Of a DNA stretch of 64,000 bases, positions 1 through 6,976 are shown one piece after another. This DNA is from Occallatibacter riparius (GTDB taxonomy: Bacteria; Acidobacteriota; Terriglobia; Terriglobales; Acidobacteriaceae). Each line of letters opens with the position of its first letter. Positions within the stretch are counted from its first letter, which is position 1. Location of the stretch: NCBI RefSeq assembly GCF_025264625.1, contig NZ_CP093313.1, positions 5,456,001 to 5,520,000 of the forward strand, given 5' to 3'. Position numbers and translations under genes: made by a program. The notes beneath the pieces are model-generated. The model saw only the letters and a list, made by a program, of their open reading frames with translations. It was not told the DNA's origin and searched no databases.

Positions 1-126
1 TTGACCTTCGCGTACTCTTCATCTGCGGGTACGGCGGACCTTCGGGTTCAAGGCGCCTCACTACGTCCAGTTCTACCGCGGCTGACCCAAGGCCAGCGGA
101 TGCTGCAACCCATTCCGTCGAGGTAA
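1..126 (+). other. Left-edge sequence, possible 3' end of an upstream gene
   Basis: One forward frame is open from base 1 to a TAA at 124-126, just before the lipoprotein gene, so it could be the last 41 codons of a gene cut by the window edge. Codon third positions are mixed and the peptide resembles no family I know. A second frame gives only a 27-codon stretch ending at a TGA at 83-85. No confident gene can be called here. Confidence 0.2.
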
Positions 127-132
127 GGGATT

Positions 133-1578
133 TTGAAGAAGAGCAGTCTTTGGTTGAGCGCCGCCACGGCACTCGTCGTCTCCGTCGTGCTGGCGGGATG
201 TGGGGAAACTACTTACTTTGCGGGCCGGCAACTGCCGCCCAGCCAGTTGACCAACCGCGTCATGGTGGCCATCCAGAACCCCGGCTCCGTCACCCGCGGC
301 GCGTTGGAAATCCTCGACGGCTTCTACGACGTCCGCTTCAAATACAACAACAACACCTCCACCTTCTCCGTCTCCGGCTACTCCGGCGCCCTCCCTGTCA
401 CCATTCAGAACATGCCCGAAGAGCAACTCGGCGCAGTCTACGGATCGGGTGACGGCAGCCTCGGCCTCGTCGACTATCAGAAGGAGACCGCCACCGGAAA
501 CCAGAGCGGCCTCAACGGCATTTCGTCTTCCGTCTTCATCACCCGCAATAAGGCATTCGTCTTCGCTGCCAACCAGCAGGCTACCGTCCTCACCGTCGTC
601 GACAAGTCCTCGAACGGCACCTACGCGCTGAGCCTCCCCGGCGTCTACCGCGTGAGCGTGAACCCCGGCGGCACCGTGGCCATGGCGTTTGTGCAGAACT
701 CCAACTACGCGTACTATCCCATCAAGCTCAACGCGTCACAGACCCTGGCCTACTCGGGCGGCCCTTCCACCTGGCCTAAGGCCGCAGTCGATTGTGAGCC
801 GCAGAACGCCCCCGGCTGGTGCCTCTTCCAGGCCCAGAGCCCCGACAGCGTCGACGGTACTGGCACCGCCTACGGCAAGCCCCTCGTCTTCGACCGCCCC
901 GTCAAGGCCCTCTTCTCGAATGATGGCGGCACCGCCTACGTCCTGAGCTGCGGCCGCGAGTGCGGCGGAGCCAGCGCCGGCTACACGCCGATCCCCACCG
1001 GAGCGATGATCTTCGCCCCCAACCAGCAGTCTGGCAAGCTGCCCACCACCGCCACGCTCAAGACCTACTCCATCCCCGGCGGCGCAAGCAATGCGCTCAT
1101 CGACAGCTCCACAATGTACGTCGTCGGTCAGCAGCTTCAGCCTGATGGCCTCTTCGCCGGCCGGCTCACCGTCGTCGATCTGACCAACAACACTGCCGGC
1201 TCGCCCATCTCCATCAGCGACGGCGCTCCCGGCGCTCTCAGCCGCATGATCGAGTCTGACGACAACACTCTTTGGATCGGCATGATCAACTGCTCCAATG
1301 GCGAGCGCTTCAAGACCGGCCAGGACTACGGCTGCCTCACCATGTTCGACACCGCGTCCAAGACCGTGAAGCTCATCGAGCCATTCCACGGCGACGCCAC
1401 CGGCATCGCCTCCGTCACCGGCCTGCACAAGATCTACACGGCTGAAGGCGGACAGGTGTACATCTACTCCACCACCGACGGCATCGCCAAGAACAACCAG
1501 TACGTCACCGTCACCGGGACCGCCTACGACGTCGCCTACATGGACGGCCTGAGCGACGCCAACAACACCGTCTACTAA
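133..1578 (+). CDS. Beta-propeller-like lipoprotein
   Basis: Predicted 481-residue exported lipoprotein. The N-terminus has two lysines, a hydrophobic stretch and a lipobox VVLAGC with the modified Cys at about residue 23. The rest is rich in Gly, Ser, Thr and Asn, with repeated short beta-strand phrases such as VDKSSNG and VVDLTNN. This fits a YVTN/NHL-like beta-propeller of unknown ligand. The start is a TTG at 133, preceded by a purine-rich AGGTAAGGGA. The lipobox sits correctly relative to this start. The export call is solid. The fold is inferred from composition and repeat rhythm, and no catalytic motif is visible. Confidence 0.75.
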   Translation: MKKSSLWLSAATALVVSVVLAGCGETTYFAGRQLPPSQLTNRVMVAIQNPGSVTRGALEILDGFYDVRFKYNNNTSTFSVSGYSGALPVTIQNMPEEQLGAVYGSGDGSLGLVDYQKETATGNQSGLNGISSSVFITRNKAFVFAANQQATVLTVVDKSSNGTYALSLPGVYRVSVNPGGTVAMAFVQNSNYAYYPIKLNASQTLAYSGGPSTWPKAAVDCEPQNAPGWCLFQAQSPDSVDGTGTAYGKPLVFDRPVKALFSNDGGTAYVLSCGRECGGASAGYTPIPTGAMIFAPNQQSGKLPTTATLKTYSIPGGASNALIDSSTMYVVGQQLQPDGLFAGRLTVVDLTNNTAGSPISISDGAPGALSRMIESDDNTLWIGMINCSNGERFKTGQDYGCLTMFDTASKTVKLIEPFHGDATGIASVTGLHKIYTAEGGQVYIYSTTDGIAKNNQYVTVTGTAYDVAYMDGLSDANNTVY

Positions 1579-1589
1579 GCTCGAGTTCA

Positions 1590-1658
1590 CAGTTCGTAGT
1601 TCACAGTTTTCGCGGGGTTCTTGATCAGCGGGAACTGTGAATTATGAACTACGAACTG
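1590..1658. repeat. Intergenic inverted repeat between lipoprotein gene and bshB1
   Basis: The left arm 1590-1608 (CAGTTCGTAGTTCACAGTT) is the reverse complement of 1633-1640 plus 1648-1658, interrupted in the right arm by seven extra bases (1641-1647). The loop is about 24 bases. It could act as a transcription terminator for the lipoprotein gene, although no T-run follows, or be a dispersed REP-like element. It overlaps the GTG at 1637 that would extend bshB1, which argues for the later ATG at 1670. Confidence 0.6.
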
Positions 1659-1669
1659 ATTCCCGAATC

Positions 1670-2392
1670 ATGCAATCCCCCTTCACCGCCGACATCCTCG
1701 CCATCGCCGCCCACCGTGACGACGTCGAACAGACCTGTGGCGGAACCCTTCTCCGCTCCGCCGCCCGCGGCCTCCGCACCGCCATCCTCGACCTCACCCA
1801 GGGCGAAGCCGGCACCCGCGGCACCGCCGATGACCGTGCCCGCGAAGCCAACGAAGCCGCCCGCATCCTCGGCGTCGGCTGGCGTCAAGCCCTGGACCTG
1901 GCCGACGGCGCCATCGCCAACACTCTCGAGAACCGTATCAAGATCGTCCGCGTCCTCCGCGAACTCCGCCCCCGCGTCGTCATTCTTCCGTACTGGCAGG
2001 CCCGACACCCCGATCACGCCATCGTTGCCTCGCTCGGCTATGAAGCCTGTTTCCTCTCAGGCCTCGCCAAAATCGACACCGGCACCGCGCCCCATCGCCC
2101 CTTCAAAATCGTCTACGCCAGCCTCTACGCCGACGTGCGCCCCACCTTCATCGTCGACATTACTCCGTTCATCGAACAACGCCACGCCTCGCTCATGGCC
2201 TACCAGTCCCAGTACGCCAACCAGCCCTCCGGCAGCACCCTCTTTGTGCCCGAAGAAGAGATCCGCGAGCGCACCTTCGCTGAAGCCCGCCACTACGGCC
2301 TCCTCGCCGGCGTCCTCCACGGCGAACCCTTCGTGCAGAAGGAAGTCGGTCTGGTCGACGACCTGACCCTCGTCCCCGTGCAATCCCTCTAA
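1670..2392 (+). CDS. bshB1: Bacillithiol biosynthesis deacetylase BshB1
   Basis: 240-residue LmbE/PIG-L family zinc deacetylase. The family removes acetyl from GlcNAc-malate in bacillithiol synthesis. The metal-binding signature near residue 14 reads AHRDDVE, with Arg in place of the usual Pro of AHPDDVE. The second motif RHPDH lies at about residues 110-114, and a downstream VDIT segment and YQSQ phrase match BshB1 rather than general LmbE proteins. Length agrees with BshB1 (about 235 residues). The reading frame also allows a GTG at 1637, but that lies inside an inverted repeat, so the ATG at 1670 is preferred. The other bacillithiol genes (bshA, bshC) are not in the window. Confidence 0.85.
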   Translation: MQSPFTADILAIAAHRDDVEQTCGGTLLRSAARGLRTAILDLTQGEAGTRGTADDRAREANEAARILGVGWRQALDLADGAIANTLENRIKIVRVLRELRPRVVILPYWQARHPDHAIVASLGYEACFLSGLAKIDTGTAPHRPFKIVYASLYADVRPTFIVDITPFIEQRHASLMAYQSQYANQPSGSTLFVPEEEIRERTFAEARHYGLLAGVLHGEPFVQKEVGLVDDLTLVPVQSL

Positions 2393-2680
2393 AGCGCGCG
2401 GTCGACGAAGCCAATCGAGCGCTCTTCATCCTTCTCCAGCGTTCGGGCACAACTGGCTGGCGGCCGCAACTTACTCAGTCAGCACATCTTCTGTAACACC
2501 TGCTCCGTTAATGGAGGAATAAATGTCCTCGCCGCCGGTGTTTGTAGCTGTTCAGGGGGTACACTGGAATAGATCGAAGAATCCGATCTGGATTTCTTGC
2601 TTGTTCCGCTTCCCTGCCTTACTCGCAATCAAATTCCACATTGAGTTCGGCGGTACACACTTTTCAAAGGAACAAGCGCA
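2393..2680 (+). promoter_or_regulatory. Long leader region of the cold-shock gene
   Basis: 288 bases separate bshB1 from the cold-shock gene and hold no conserved gene. Known cspA-type genes have long structured 5' leaders that work as temperature sensors. This stretch contains short self-complementary pieces (for example GAAGAATCC with GGATTTCTT-like sequence near 2577-2599) and the leader ORF described separately. A thermosensor role is inferred from position and length only. Confidence 0.35.
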
Positions 2681-2699
2681 ATGGAACAAGGAACAGTGA
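2523..2699 (+). CDS. Possible 58-codon upstream ORF overlapping the cold-shock gene
   Basis: An ATG at 2523 follows a strong ribosome-binding sequence (GGAGGAATAA) and opens 58 codons that run through the leader of the cold-shock gene and end at 2699, 19 bases inside it in another frame. Codon choice is not GC-rich at third positions and the peptide resembles nothing known. It may be a regulatory leader ORF that couples or blocks translation of the cold-shock gene, or a coincidence. Confidence 0.3.
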   Translation: MSSPPVFVAVQGVHWNRSKNPIWISCLFRFPALLAIKFHIEFGGTHFSKEQAQWNKEQ

Positions 2700-2881
2700 A
2701 GTGGTTTAACGACGCCAAGGGGTTCGGTTTTCTTACCCGTCCCAACGGCGAGGACGTCTTCGTGCATTTCTCGGCAATTCAGACCCAGGGCTTCAAGAGC
2801 CTGCAGGAAGGCCAGGCCGTGACCTTCAACGTAGTCAAAGGCCCCAAGGGCCTTCAAGCCGAAAACGTACAGATCGCCTGA
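2681..2881 (+). CDS. Cold-shock domain protein (CspA family)
   Basis: 66-residue single cold-shock domain. It begins with the family pattern GTVKWFN and carries both RNA-binding motifs: KGFGFL (RNP1) at about residues 14-19 and VFVHF (RNP2) at about 27-31. The family binds single-stranded RNA and melts secondary structure. Length is exactly that of CspA-type proteins. AAAGGA lies about nine bases before the ATG, and a rho-independent terminator follows at 2901-2931, so this is probably a one-gene transcript. Confidence 0.95.
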   Translation: MEQGTVKWFNDAKGFGFLTRPNGEDVFVHFSAIQTQGFKSLQEGQAVTFNVVKGPKGLQAENVQIA

Positions 2882-2900
2882 GCGTCAACCAACTTAAAGA

Positions 2901-2931
2901 AAAGGGCAGACCTCAAGGCTGCCCTTTTTCG
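2901..2931 (+). terminator. Rho-independent terminator after the cold-shock gene
   Basis: Nine-base stem AAAGGGCAG (2901-2909) pairs with CTGCCCTTT (2919-2927), with a nine-base loop and a T-run continuing to 2929. It lies 20 bases after the cold-shock stop codon. Confidence 0.85.
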
Positions 2932-2947
2932 TTTCGGAAGGATATTC

Positions 2948-3322
2948 ATGAAAAGGTCCGCTGCCCTGACAAAACCCGTCCCACGCGAGAAGCCTGCTTC
3001 TCGCAACGATAAGTATTTCCTGCGAGATCTTCACCAGGAGATCGATTTCTACGACCGCAAGCTTGCCTATCTCGATCAATTCGGAGAATTCGCCACCGCT
3101 GCAGAACGCGAACTGGCAGAAAAGGGTTTGCGGGCAAAGAGAGCCCCCCTTGAGAAAGCTGCTCTCGAACTCAGAGCCTCGGGCGTTGAATTCGAAGAGA
3201 AGGACCTCCCGCGATCTTTCCGCAGCATGAATCAGGAGCCTGACAGCGCGCCCAGGACCCTTTCCCTGGTTAAGAAATCCAAGCGGCCCGCGGCGGCGAC
3301 CCAACCTGCTGCTGATCGTTAG
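2948..3322 (+). CDS. Small basic hypothetical protein
   Basis: 124 residues, not recognised. The tails are basic and proline/alanine-rich. The middle (about residues 20-80) is charged and predicted helical, with the phrases LHQEIDFYDRKLAYLDQFGEF and then several Glu/Lys-rich turns, possibly a short coiled coil. No signal peptide or membrane segment. GGAAGGATATTC precedes the ATG. It starts just after the cold-shock terminator and ends 42 bases before the zinc-ribbon ORF. The C-terminal KKSKRP could bind nucleic acid, but that is a guess. Confidence 0.55.
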   Translation: MKRSAALTKPVPREKPASRNDKYFLRDLHQEIDFYDRKLAYLDQFGEFATAAERELAEKGLRAKRAPLEKAALELRASGVEFEEKDLPRSFRSMNQEPDSAPRTLSLVKKSKRPAAATQPAADR

Positions 3323-3364
3323 TCCCCTCGACTTTCCGGGCAGTCACCAACAAGAGTCTCGCCC

Positions 3365-3694
3365 ATGACATCCAGACAGCAATTCTCTCCATTATGCGAT
3401 TTGCATCACGTCTCCATGAGGCGCGTGATGCTGGAAGAAGACTCGGAAGAAGTCCGGTCCTACCATGCGTGCGTGCGGCGCGATTGCACACGGATTTTCC
3501 GCGATGTTGACGGCTATACCGATCTGATGCAAGGTGGATTTGACGACTCGAGAGCTTCCGTTCACACATGCCCACAATGTGGCGCTGTCCTGTATCTCGC
3601 CGAAGTCGATCACTCCCAGAAGATTGAGATTTGGGAATGTCCGCGCGCGGAGTGCAATTTTTCGGAAGAAAGCGCATCTCCCTCGGGGCGGTGA
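3365..3694 (+). CDS. Small zinc-ribbon-like hypothetical protein
   Basis: 109 residues with Cys/His pairs suggesting metal binding: CDLHH near residue 11, CVRRDC near 36, CPQCG near 69 and CPRAEC near 92. The last two look like the two knuckles of one zinc ribbon. No signal peptide. The family is unknown to me. It may be transcribed with the small protein just upstream (42-base gap). The role is not predictable from sequence. Confidence 0.55.
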   Translation: MTSRQQFSPLCDLHHVSMRRVMLEEDSEEVRSYHACVRRDCTRIFRDVDGYTDLMQGGFDDSRASVHTCPQCGAVLYLAEVDHSQKIEIWECPRAECNFSEESASPSGR

Positions 3695-3772
3695 AGCAAG
3701 CCGAGCGGCGATGCCGCGACCACCCACATCGTGATCCTCAGCGGCGCAGCAATGGCTGTCGCAAATCCCTCT

Positions 3773-4777
3773 CTACCTCTGCAAAGCCGTCTCTGAGTCC
3801 GCGGCAGGCGCGATCCCCAGGAACGCATGCCGCGCGGGCCTGCCTGACGACTTCCACCGCCGCACCAGTTCATACACAATCACGGTGGCATATGTAACCG
3901 TGATCCATACCAGCACTTCCTCGATCGGCAGTTCGCTCCACGCAGTGATATAAATGCCCAGCATCTGGGTGTGTCGGAATCCCCACCACCCGTACGGCAG
4001 CCCCAGCGTCGCCTCCCACAGCAGGCTCATCAGCAAAATGAAAAAGAGCGTGAGGCTCAGCGCGCGCCAGTTGATCACCGGCAGCGCTGAAGGCAGAAAC
4101 AGTGCCGACGGCCCGAGCGCCGCTACGACCAGGAAAATGAAGTAGCCGGGAAATCCCGCTTCCGCCACGAACACTCTGCGAAAAACTATCGCACCCGCAA
4201 TCAGTGCAATGCCTGCGATCAGAGAAGGCGGGTGGAATTGCAGCAGGCGTTTGAAATTCGTGCGCTCACCCGACGCGACCGGAATGCTGTACTCCGCAAG
4301 CCAATACTCGTCCAGCCAGATATACAAGAGCAGCACTGCAAGAAAGCCGGTGAAATAGAACAGATACTCTTCAATCGGCACACCGCCCCCAAGAGCCGGC
4401 GCCAGAATCCGCAGGGTTGCACGCGGATTGGGAAACGTCAGGAACCGGTGCGCGAAAAAGAAGTCCAGTCCGGCTCCAATCGGAAAGAGCAGCGCGATGG
4501 TTCGCACCACAGACGACTTCGAGATCTTCAGATGCTCGCTGGGGATCAGCCACCACAGAATCGTCACGATGGGAACAACGAACAGGAGAAGGCTGATCGT
4601 GTATCCATAGGGTGAGTTGTCCGTCACCGACGCAGGTATCTGCGGTGCGATCCGCACCGTGTGCAGCGCCAGCCCCGCGGGCACGCTGATCATCAGAAGC
4701 ATGGCAAAAACCAGCAGGTAGCTGGCGCGCTGAGAACCACCCTGAGTACCGCGCGGAGAACCCGGACCAGCAGTCAT
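3773..4777 (-). CDS. Lycopene cyclase domain protein (fused CrtYc/CrtYd type)
   Basis: 334-residue integral membrane protein with about eight hydrophobic segments. Two copies of the heterodimeric lycopene cyclase signature occur: PIEEY at 134-138 and LPIEE at 283-287, each before a hydrophobic helix. The first copy is preceded by an FFFAHRFLTFPNP stretch typical of the family. In this family CrtYc and CrtYd halves form the cyclase that makes ionone rings on lycopene. Here both halves are in one chain, as in archaeal and fungal forms. No phytoene synthase or desaturase gene lies nearby, so substrate is inferred from family alone. The start ATG follows AGAGGTCGATT. Confidence 0.75.
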   Translation of the reverse strand: MTAGPGSPRGTQGGSQRASYLLVFAMLLMISVPAGLALHTVRIAPQIPASVTDNSPYGYTISLLLFVVPIVTILWWLIPSEHLKISKSSVVRTIALLFPIGAGLDFFFAHRFLTFPNPRATLRILAPALGGGVPIEEYLFYFTGFLAVLLLYIWLDEYWLAEYSIPVASGERTNFKRLLQFHPPSLIAGIALIAGAIVFRRVFVAEAGFPGYFIFLVVAALGPSALFLPSALPVINWRALSLTLFFILLMSLLWEATLGLPYGWWGFRHTQMLGIYITAWSELPIEEVLVWITVTYATVIVYELVRRWKSSGRPARHAFLGIAPAADSETALQR

Positions 4778-4853
4778 AATCGACCTCTAAGGAAGCCACG
4801 CCGCGTGCGCTTATGAATCCGCAATATAGCACCGCCCCGCGCCACCTGTCGCC

Positions 4854-4943
4854 GGGTGCCCCATCCAAGCTCTGCTTGGTGGGAAACACACTGCAAGTTC
4901 CCCCATAAACCTGTCATCCCGAGCACAGCGAGGGATCTGCGGT
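4854..4943. repeat. Two palindromic intergenic repeat units
   Basis: Two adjacent imperfect palindromes lie upstream of the lycopene cyclase gene. The first, 4854-4889, centres on CCAAGCTCTGCTTGG. The second, 4911-4943, contains ATCCCGAGCACAGCGAGGGAT. The second resembles the GTCATCCTGAGCG...GGATCT type element I know as dispersed in many bacterial genomes, including Acidobacteriota. Only one copy of each is seen in this window. Confidence 0.5.
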
Positions 4944-4959
4944 TGCCGTCTTCCTTTCT

Positions 4960-5364
4960 GTGAATCGATCTCTTGAGCTATGCGCTAACCTCAAACACAT
5001 GGGACTCGATGGGGTAGAAATCATCCTTCGTTCTGAAGAACTATTCGGCATCGACATTGACGATAAGGAAGCCGCTACGGTTGAAACCGTGGGAGATTTT
5101 TACGAATTGATTTGTTCCAAGCTGCTTCTATCTCCCTTGCAGCCCCCTGTAACTTCTGAAGAGCTCCCGGTCATCTCGGAAGAAGAAAAACGATTCTGGT
5201 TTCTAAGCCGTCAAACTCCGTCGCCTGCTCCCCCAGATATCCTTCCGTGGTCACCTCAAAGCGTGTGGGATTGCATCGTCGCCATCTTCGTCGATCAGCA
5301 AGGATTGCGCCTTGAAGAGATCGCCTACAACGCGAGGATCGCAACCGATCTAGGCGTCGACTAA
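4960..5364 (+). CDS. ACP-like half-domain protein, unusual arrangement
   Basis: 134 residues (GTG at 4960; an ATG at 4999 is an alternative). The first part, MGLDGVEIILRSEELFGIDI and onward, resembles the second half of an acyl-carrier-protein fold, starting where the phosphopantetheine Ser would be, with Gly in its place. After a proline-rich linker, the last 35 residues (SVWDCIVAIFVDQQG through ATDLGVD) resemble the first half of an ACP fold and stop exactly before the Ser position. The ORF may be a remnant of a tandem ACP, or a small family with permuted halves. No attachable Ser is visible, so it should not carry phosphopantetheine. No fatty-acid or polyketide gene is nearby. Confidence 0.5.
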   Translation: MNRSLELCANLKHMGLDGVEIILRSEELFGIDIDDKEAATVETVGDFYELICSKLLLSPLQPPVTSEELPVISEEEKRFWFLSRQTPSPAPPDILPWSPQSVWDCIVAIFVDQQGLRLEEIAYNARIATDLGVD

Positions 5365-5377
5365 CGCTCAAGCATTT

Positions 5378-5401
5378 CTACTCCCTATTCCCTACTCCCT
5401 G
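5378..5401. repeat. Degenerate CTACTCCCTATTCCC simple repeat
   Basis: Two to three units of the form (CT)ACTCCCTATTCC sit between the ACP-like ORF and the DUF421 operon. Similar runs occur at 8557-8583 and 57050-57066, all just after gene ends. Confidence 0.5.
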
Positions 5402-5462
5402 TCTCAACATCGGCAACCTTCCCCACTCCCCTGCCCTCTTAGACACTGAGCATGCCCCGGGT

Positions 5463-5978
5463 ATGCCCAACATCAGCGGGAGAAGCCTCGTGGCACTCTT
5501 TACAATCCTTCGCGCGGCATTCGGATACCTCTTTCTCGTCTTCATCGTCCGTATCGTCGGACGCCGCCCCGGCAAGCAACTCACGCCCTTCGAGTTCGTC
5601 CTCGTCTTCTACCTCGGCGGACTCACCCTCACCGGCCTTGTCGGCACAGAAATGTCGCTAACCAACGCCTTCTGCCAGATCGTCACCATCGCCCTCAGCC
5701 ACTACGTACTCACGCTGTTCCGCATGCGTTCTGACACATTCACACGCGTGCTCTGCGGCACTCCTCTCGTCCTCCTCGACCGCGGCAAGTGGCGCTCCCG
5801 CACCCTCAGCAATCAGCGCCTCCAGGACGACGACGTCATGGACATGGCCCGCGAGCAAGGCATCCGCGACCTCGCCGGAATCAAGATCGCCGTCCTCGAA
5901 ACCTTCGGGCAAATCAACATCCTTCCCGCCGAGCAGAAGAAAGAAGAAACCACCGGCGAATCACCCAACGCGGAGTAA
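5463..5978 (+). CDS. DUF421 (YetF-like) membrane protein, first copy
   Basis: 171 residues. Three hydrophobic segments at about residues 10-32, 40-60 and 65-88 are followed by a soluble domain with the DUF421 pattern: a short strand GTPLVLLDRGKW, then helix and VLETFGQINIL. This is the YetF/DUF421 family of bacterial inner-membrane proteins of unclear role. Typical members have a longer tail (about 220 residues), so this one is compact. It opens a tight operon: 3 bases to the next gene, then a second DUF421 gene. An in-frame ATG nine bases earlier is not possible in this frame, so the ATG at 5463 is used. Confidence 0.8.
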   Translation: MPNISGRSLVALFTILRAAFGYLFLVFIVRIVGRRPGKQLTPFEFVLVFYLGGLTLTGLVGTEMSLTNAFCQIVTIALSHYVLTLFRMRSDTFTRVLCGTPLVLLDRGKWRSRTLSNQRLQDDDVMDMAREQGIRDLAGIKIAVLETFGQINILPAEQKKEETTGESPNAE

Positions 5979-5981
5979 CCC

Positions 5982-6521
5982 GTGTCCAACATCCCTTTCG
6001 AAACCGAAATCGGCGACAGCGTTCCCAAAGTCGAGCATGACGTCGCCGTCGGTGAAGACCTCGAGTTTCAGCGCAAATGGTGGCGCTTCGAGCGCATCGT
6101 CTGGCCCATCCTCCTCGCCATCGTCGTGATCGACATCCTCGGCGGATTCGGCCGCGGCTGGATCGCCAACGCGAAGAAAACCACACCGGACAAAGCCATG
6201 ACCCTCGACTACGAGCGAATCGAGCGCGCCAGCACACCCTCCGTCATGACCTTCCAGTTCTCTGACGCTGCCGTCCACAACGGCCGCATTATCCTCTACA
6301 TGAGCGACTCCGTCGTAAAACCGCTCGGCGCCACGCGCATCGCTCCGCAGCCCATCATGTCCAGCATCGGCAACGGCGGCATCACTTACGTCTTCCCTGC
6401 CGGCCCCGCGCCCGCAATGGTCCAGATACAGCTCGAGCCATCTTTCCCCGGCCCGCATAAATTCACCGTGCGCGCTGAAGGCGAACCGCCCATGGATGCC
6501 ACTGTCTTCGTCATGCCCTGA
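5982..6521 (+). CDS. Single-pass membrane protein between two DUF421 genes
   Basis: 179 residues, GTG start three bases after the upstream stop. About 45 cytosolic residues, one membrane helix (WPILLAIVVIDILGGFGRGW, about 40-60), then a roughly 115-residue outer domain rich in beta-strand patterns, ending GEPPMDATVFVMP. I do not recognise the family. Its position between two DUF421 genes suggests a partner of those proteins. The extracytoplasmic domain may sense or bind something at the membrane. No signal-peptidase site, metal motif or catalytic motif is visible. Confidence 0.7.
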   Translation: MSNIPFETEIGDSVPKVEHDVAVGEDLEFQRKWWRFERIVWPILLAIVVIDILGGFGRGWIANAKKTTPDKAMTLDYERIERASTPSVMTFQFSDAAVHNGRIILYMSDSVVKPLGATRIAPQPIMSSIGNGGITYVFPAGPAPAMVQIQLEPSFPGPHKFTVRAEGEPPMDATVFVMP

Positions 6522-6529
6522 GACCCACC

Positions 6530-6967
6530 ATGTCCACCATCCTTCACGCCATCATCGGATACTTCATCCTTCTCTTCGCCGTGCGCATTCTCCGACGCCG
6601 CGCTGGCGCGCAGATGACGATGTACGAATACGTCCTTATCTTCCTGCTCGGCGGAGTCATCATTCTCTCTACCGTCGGCAACGACCGCTCCGTCACCAAC
6701 TGCACCTGCGCCGTCATCGTCGTCGCCTTCATCCATCGCACCCTCGCCTTTGCGAAAAGCAAAAGCCCCCGCATCGGAGCCATCCTCGACGGCACACCCG
6801 TCGTCATCATCCGCAAAGGTGAGTGGCAGCAAAACGTCATCCACAACACCGGCCTCCGCTCCCAGGACATCGAAGCCGCCGCACGCGGCATGGGCCTCAC
6901 CCGCATCGAAGACATCGACTACGCCATCCTTGAGCGCAACGGCTCCATCAGCGTAATCAAAAAGTGA
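6530..6967 (+). CDS. DUF421 (YetF-like) membrane protein, second copy
   Basis: 145 residues, eight bases after the unknown membrane protein. Same layout as the first copy: three hydrophobic segments (about 5-22, 35-52, 58-75) then the soluble part with GTPVVIIRKGEW and a closing DIDYAILERNGSISVIKK, a classic DUF421 C-terminal strand-turn-strand. The shared GTP-hydrophobic-K/R-GxW element makes the two copies clear paralogues, though otherwise diverged. Function is unknown. Cotranscription with the neighbours is likely from spacing. Confidence 0.8.
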   Translation: MSTILHAIIGYFILLFAVRILRRRAGAQMTMYEYVLIFLLGGVIILSTVGNDRSVTNCTCAVIVVAFIHRTLAFAKSKSPRIGAILDGTPVVIIRKGEWQQNVIHNTGLRSQDIEAAARGMGLTRIEDIDYAILERNGSISVIKK

Positions 6968-6976
6968 GCCCCACCC

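Noticed and set aside
736..1590. 284-codon open frame on the minus strand
   Set aside because: Antisense to the lipoprotein gene, Gly/Val/Asp-rich and without any motif, so treated as a shadow.
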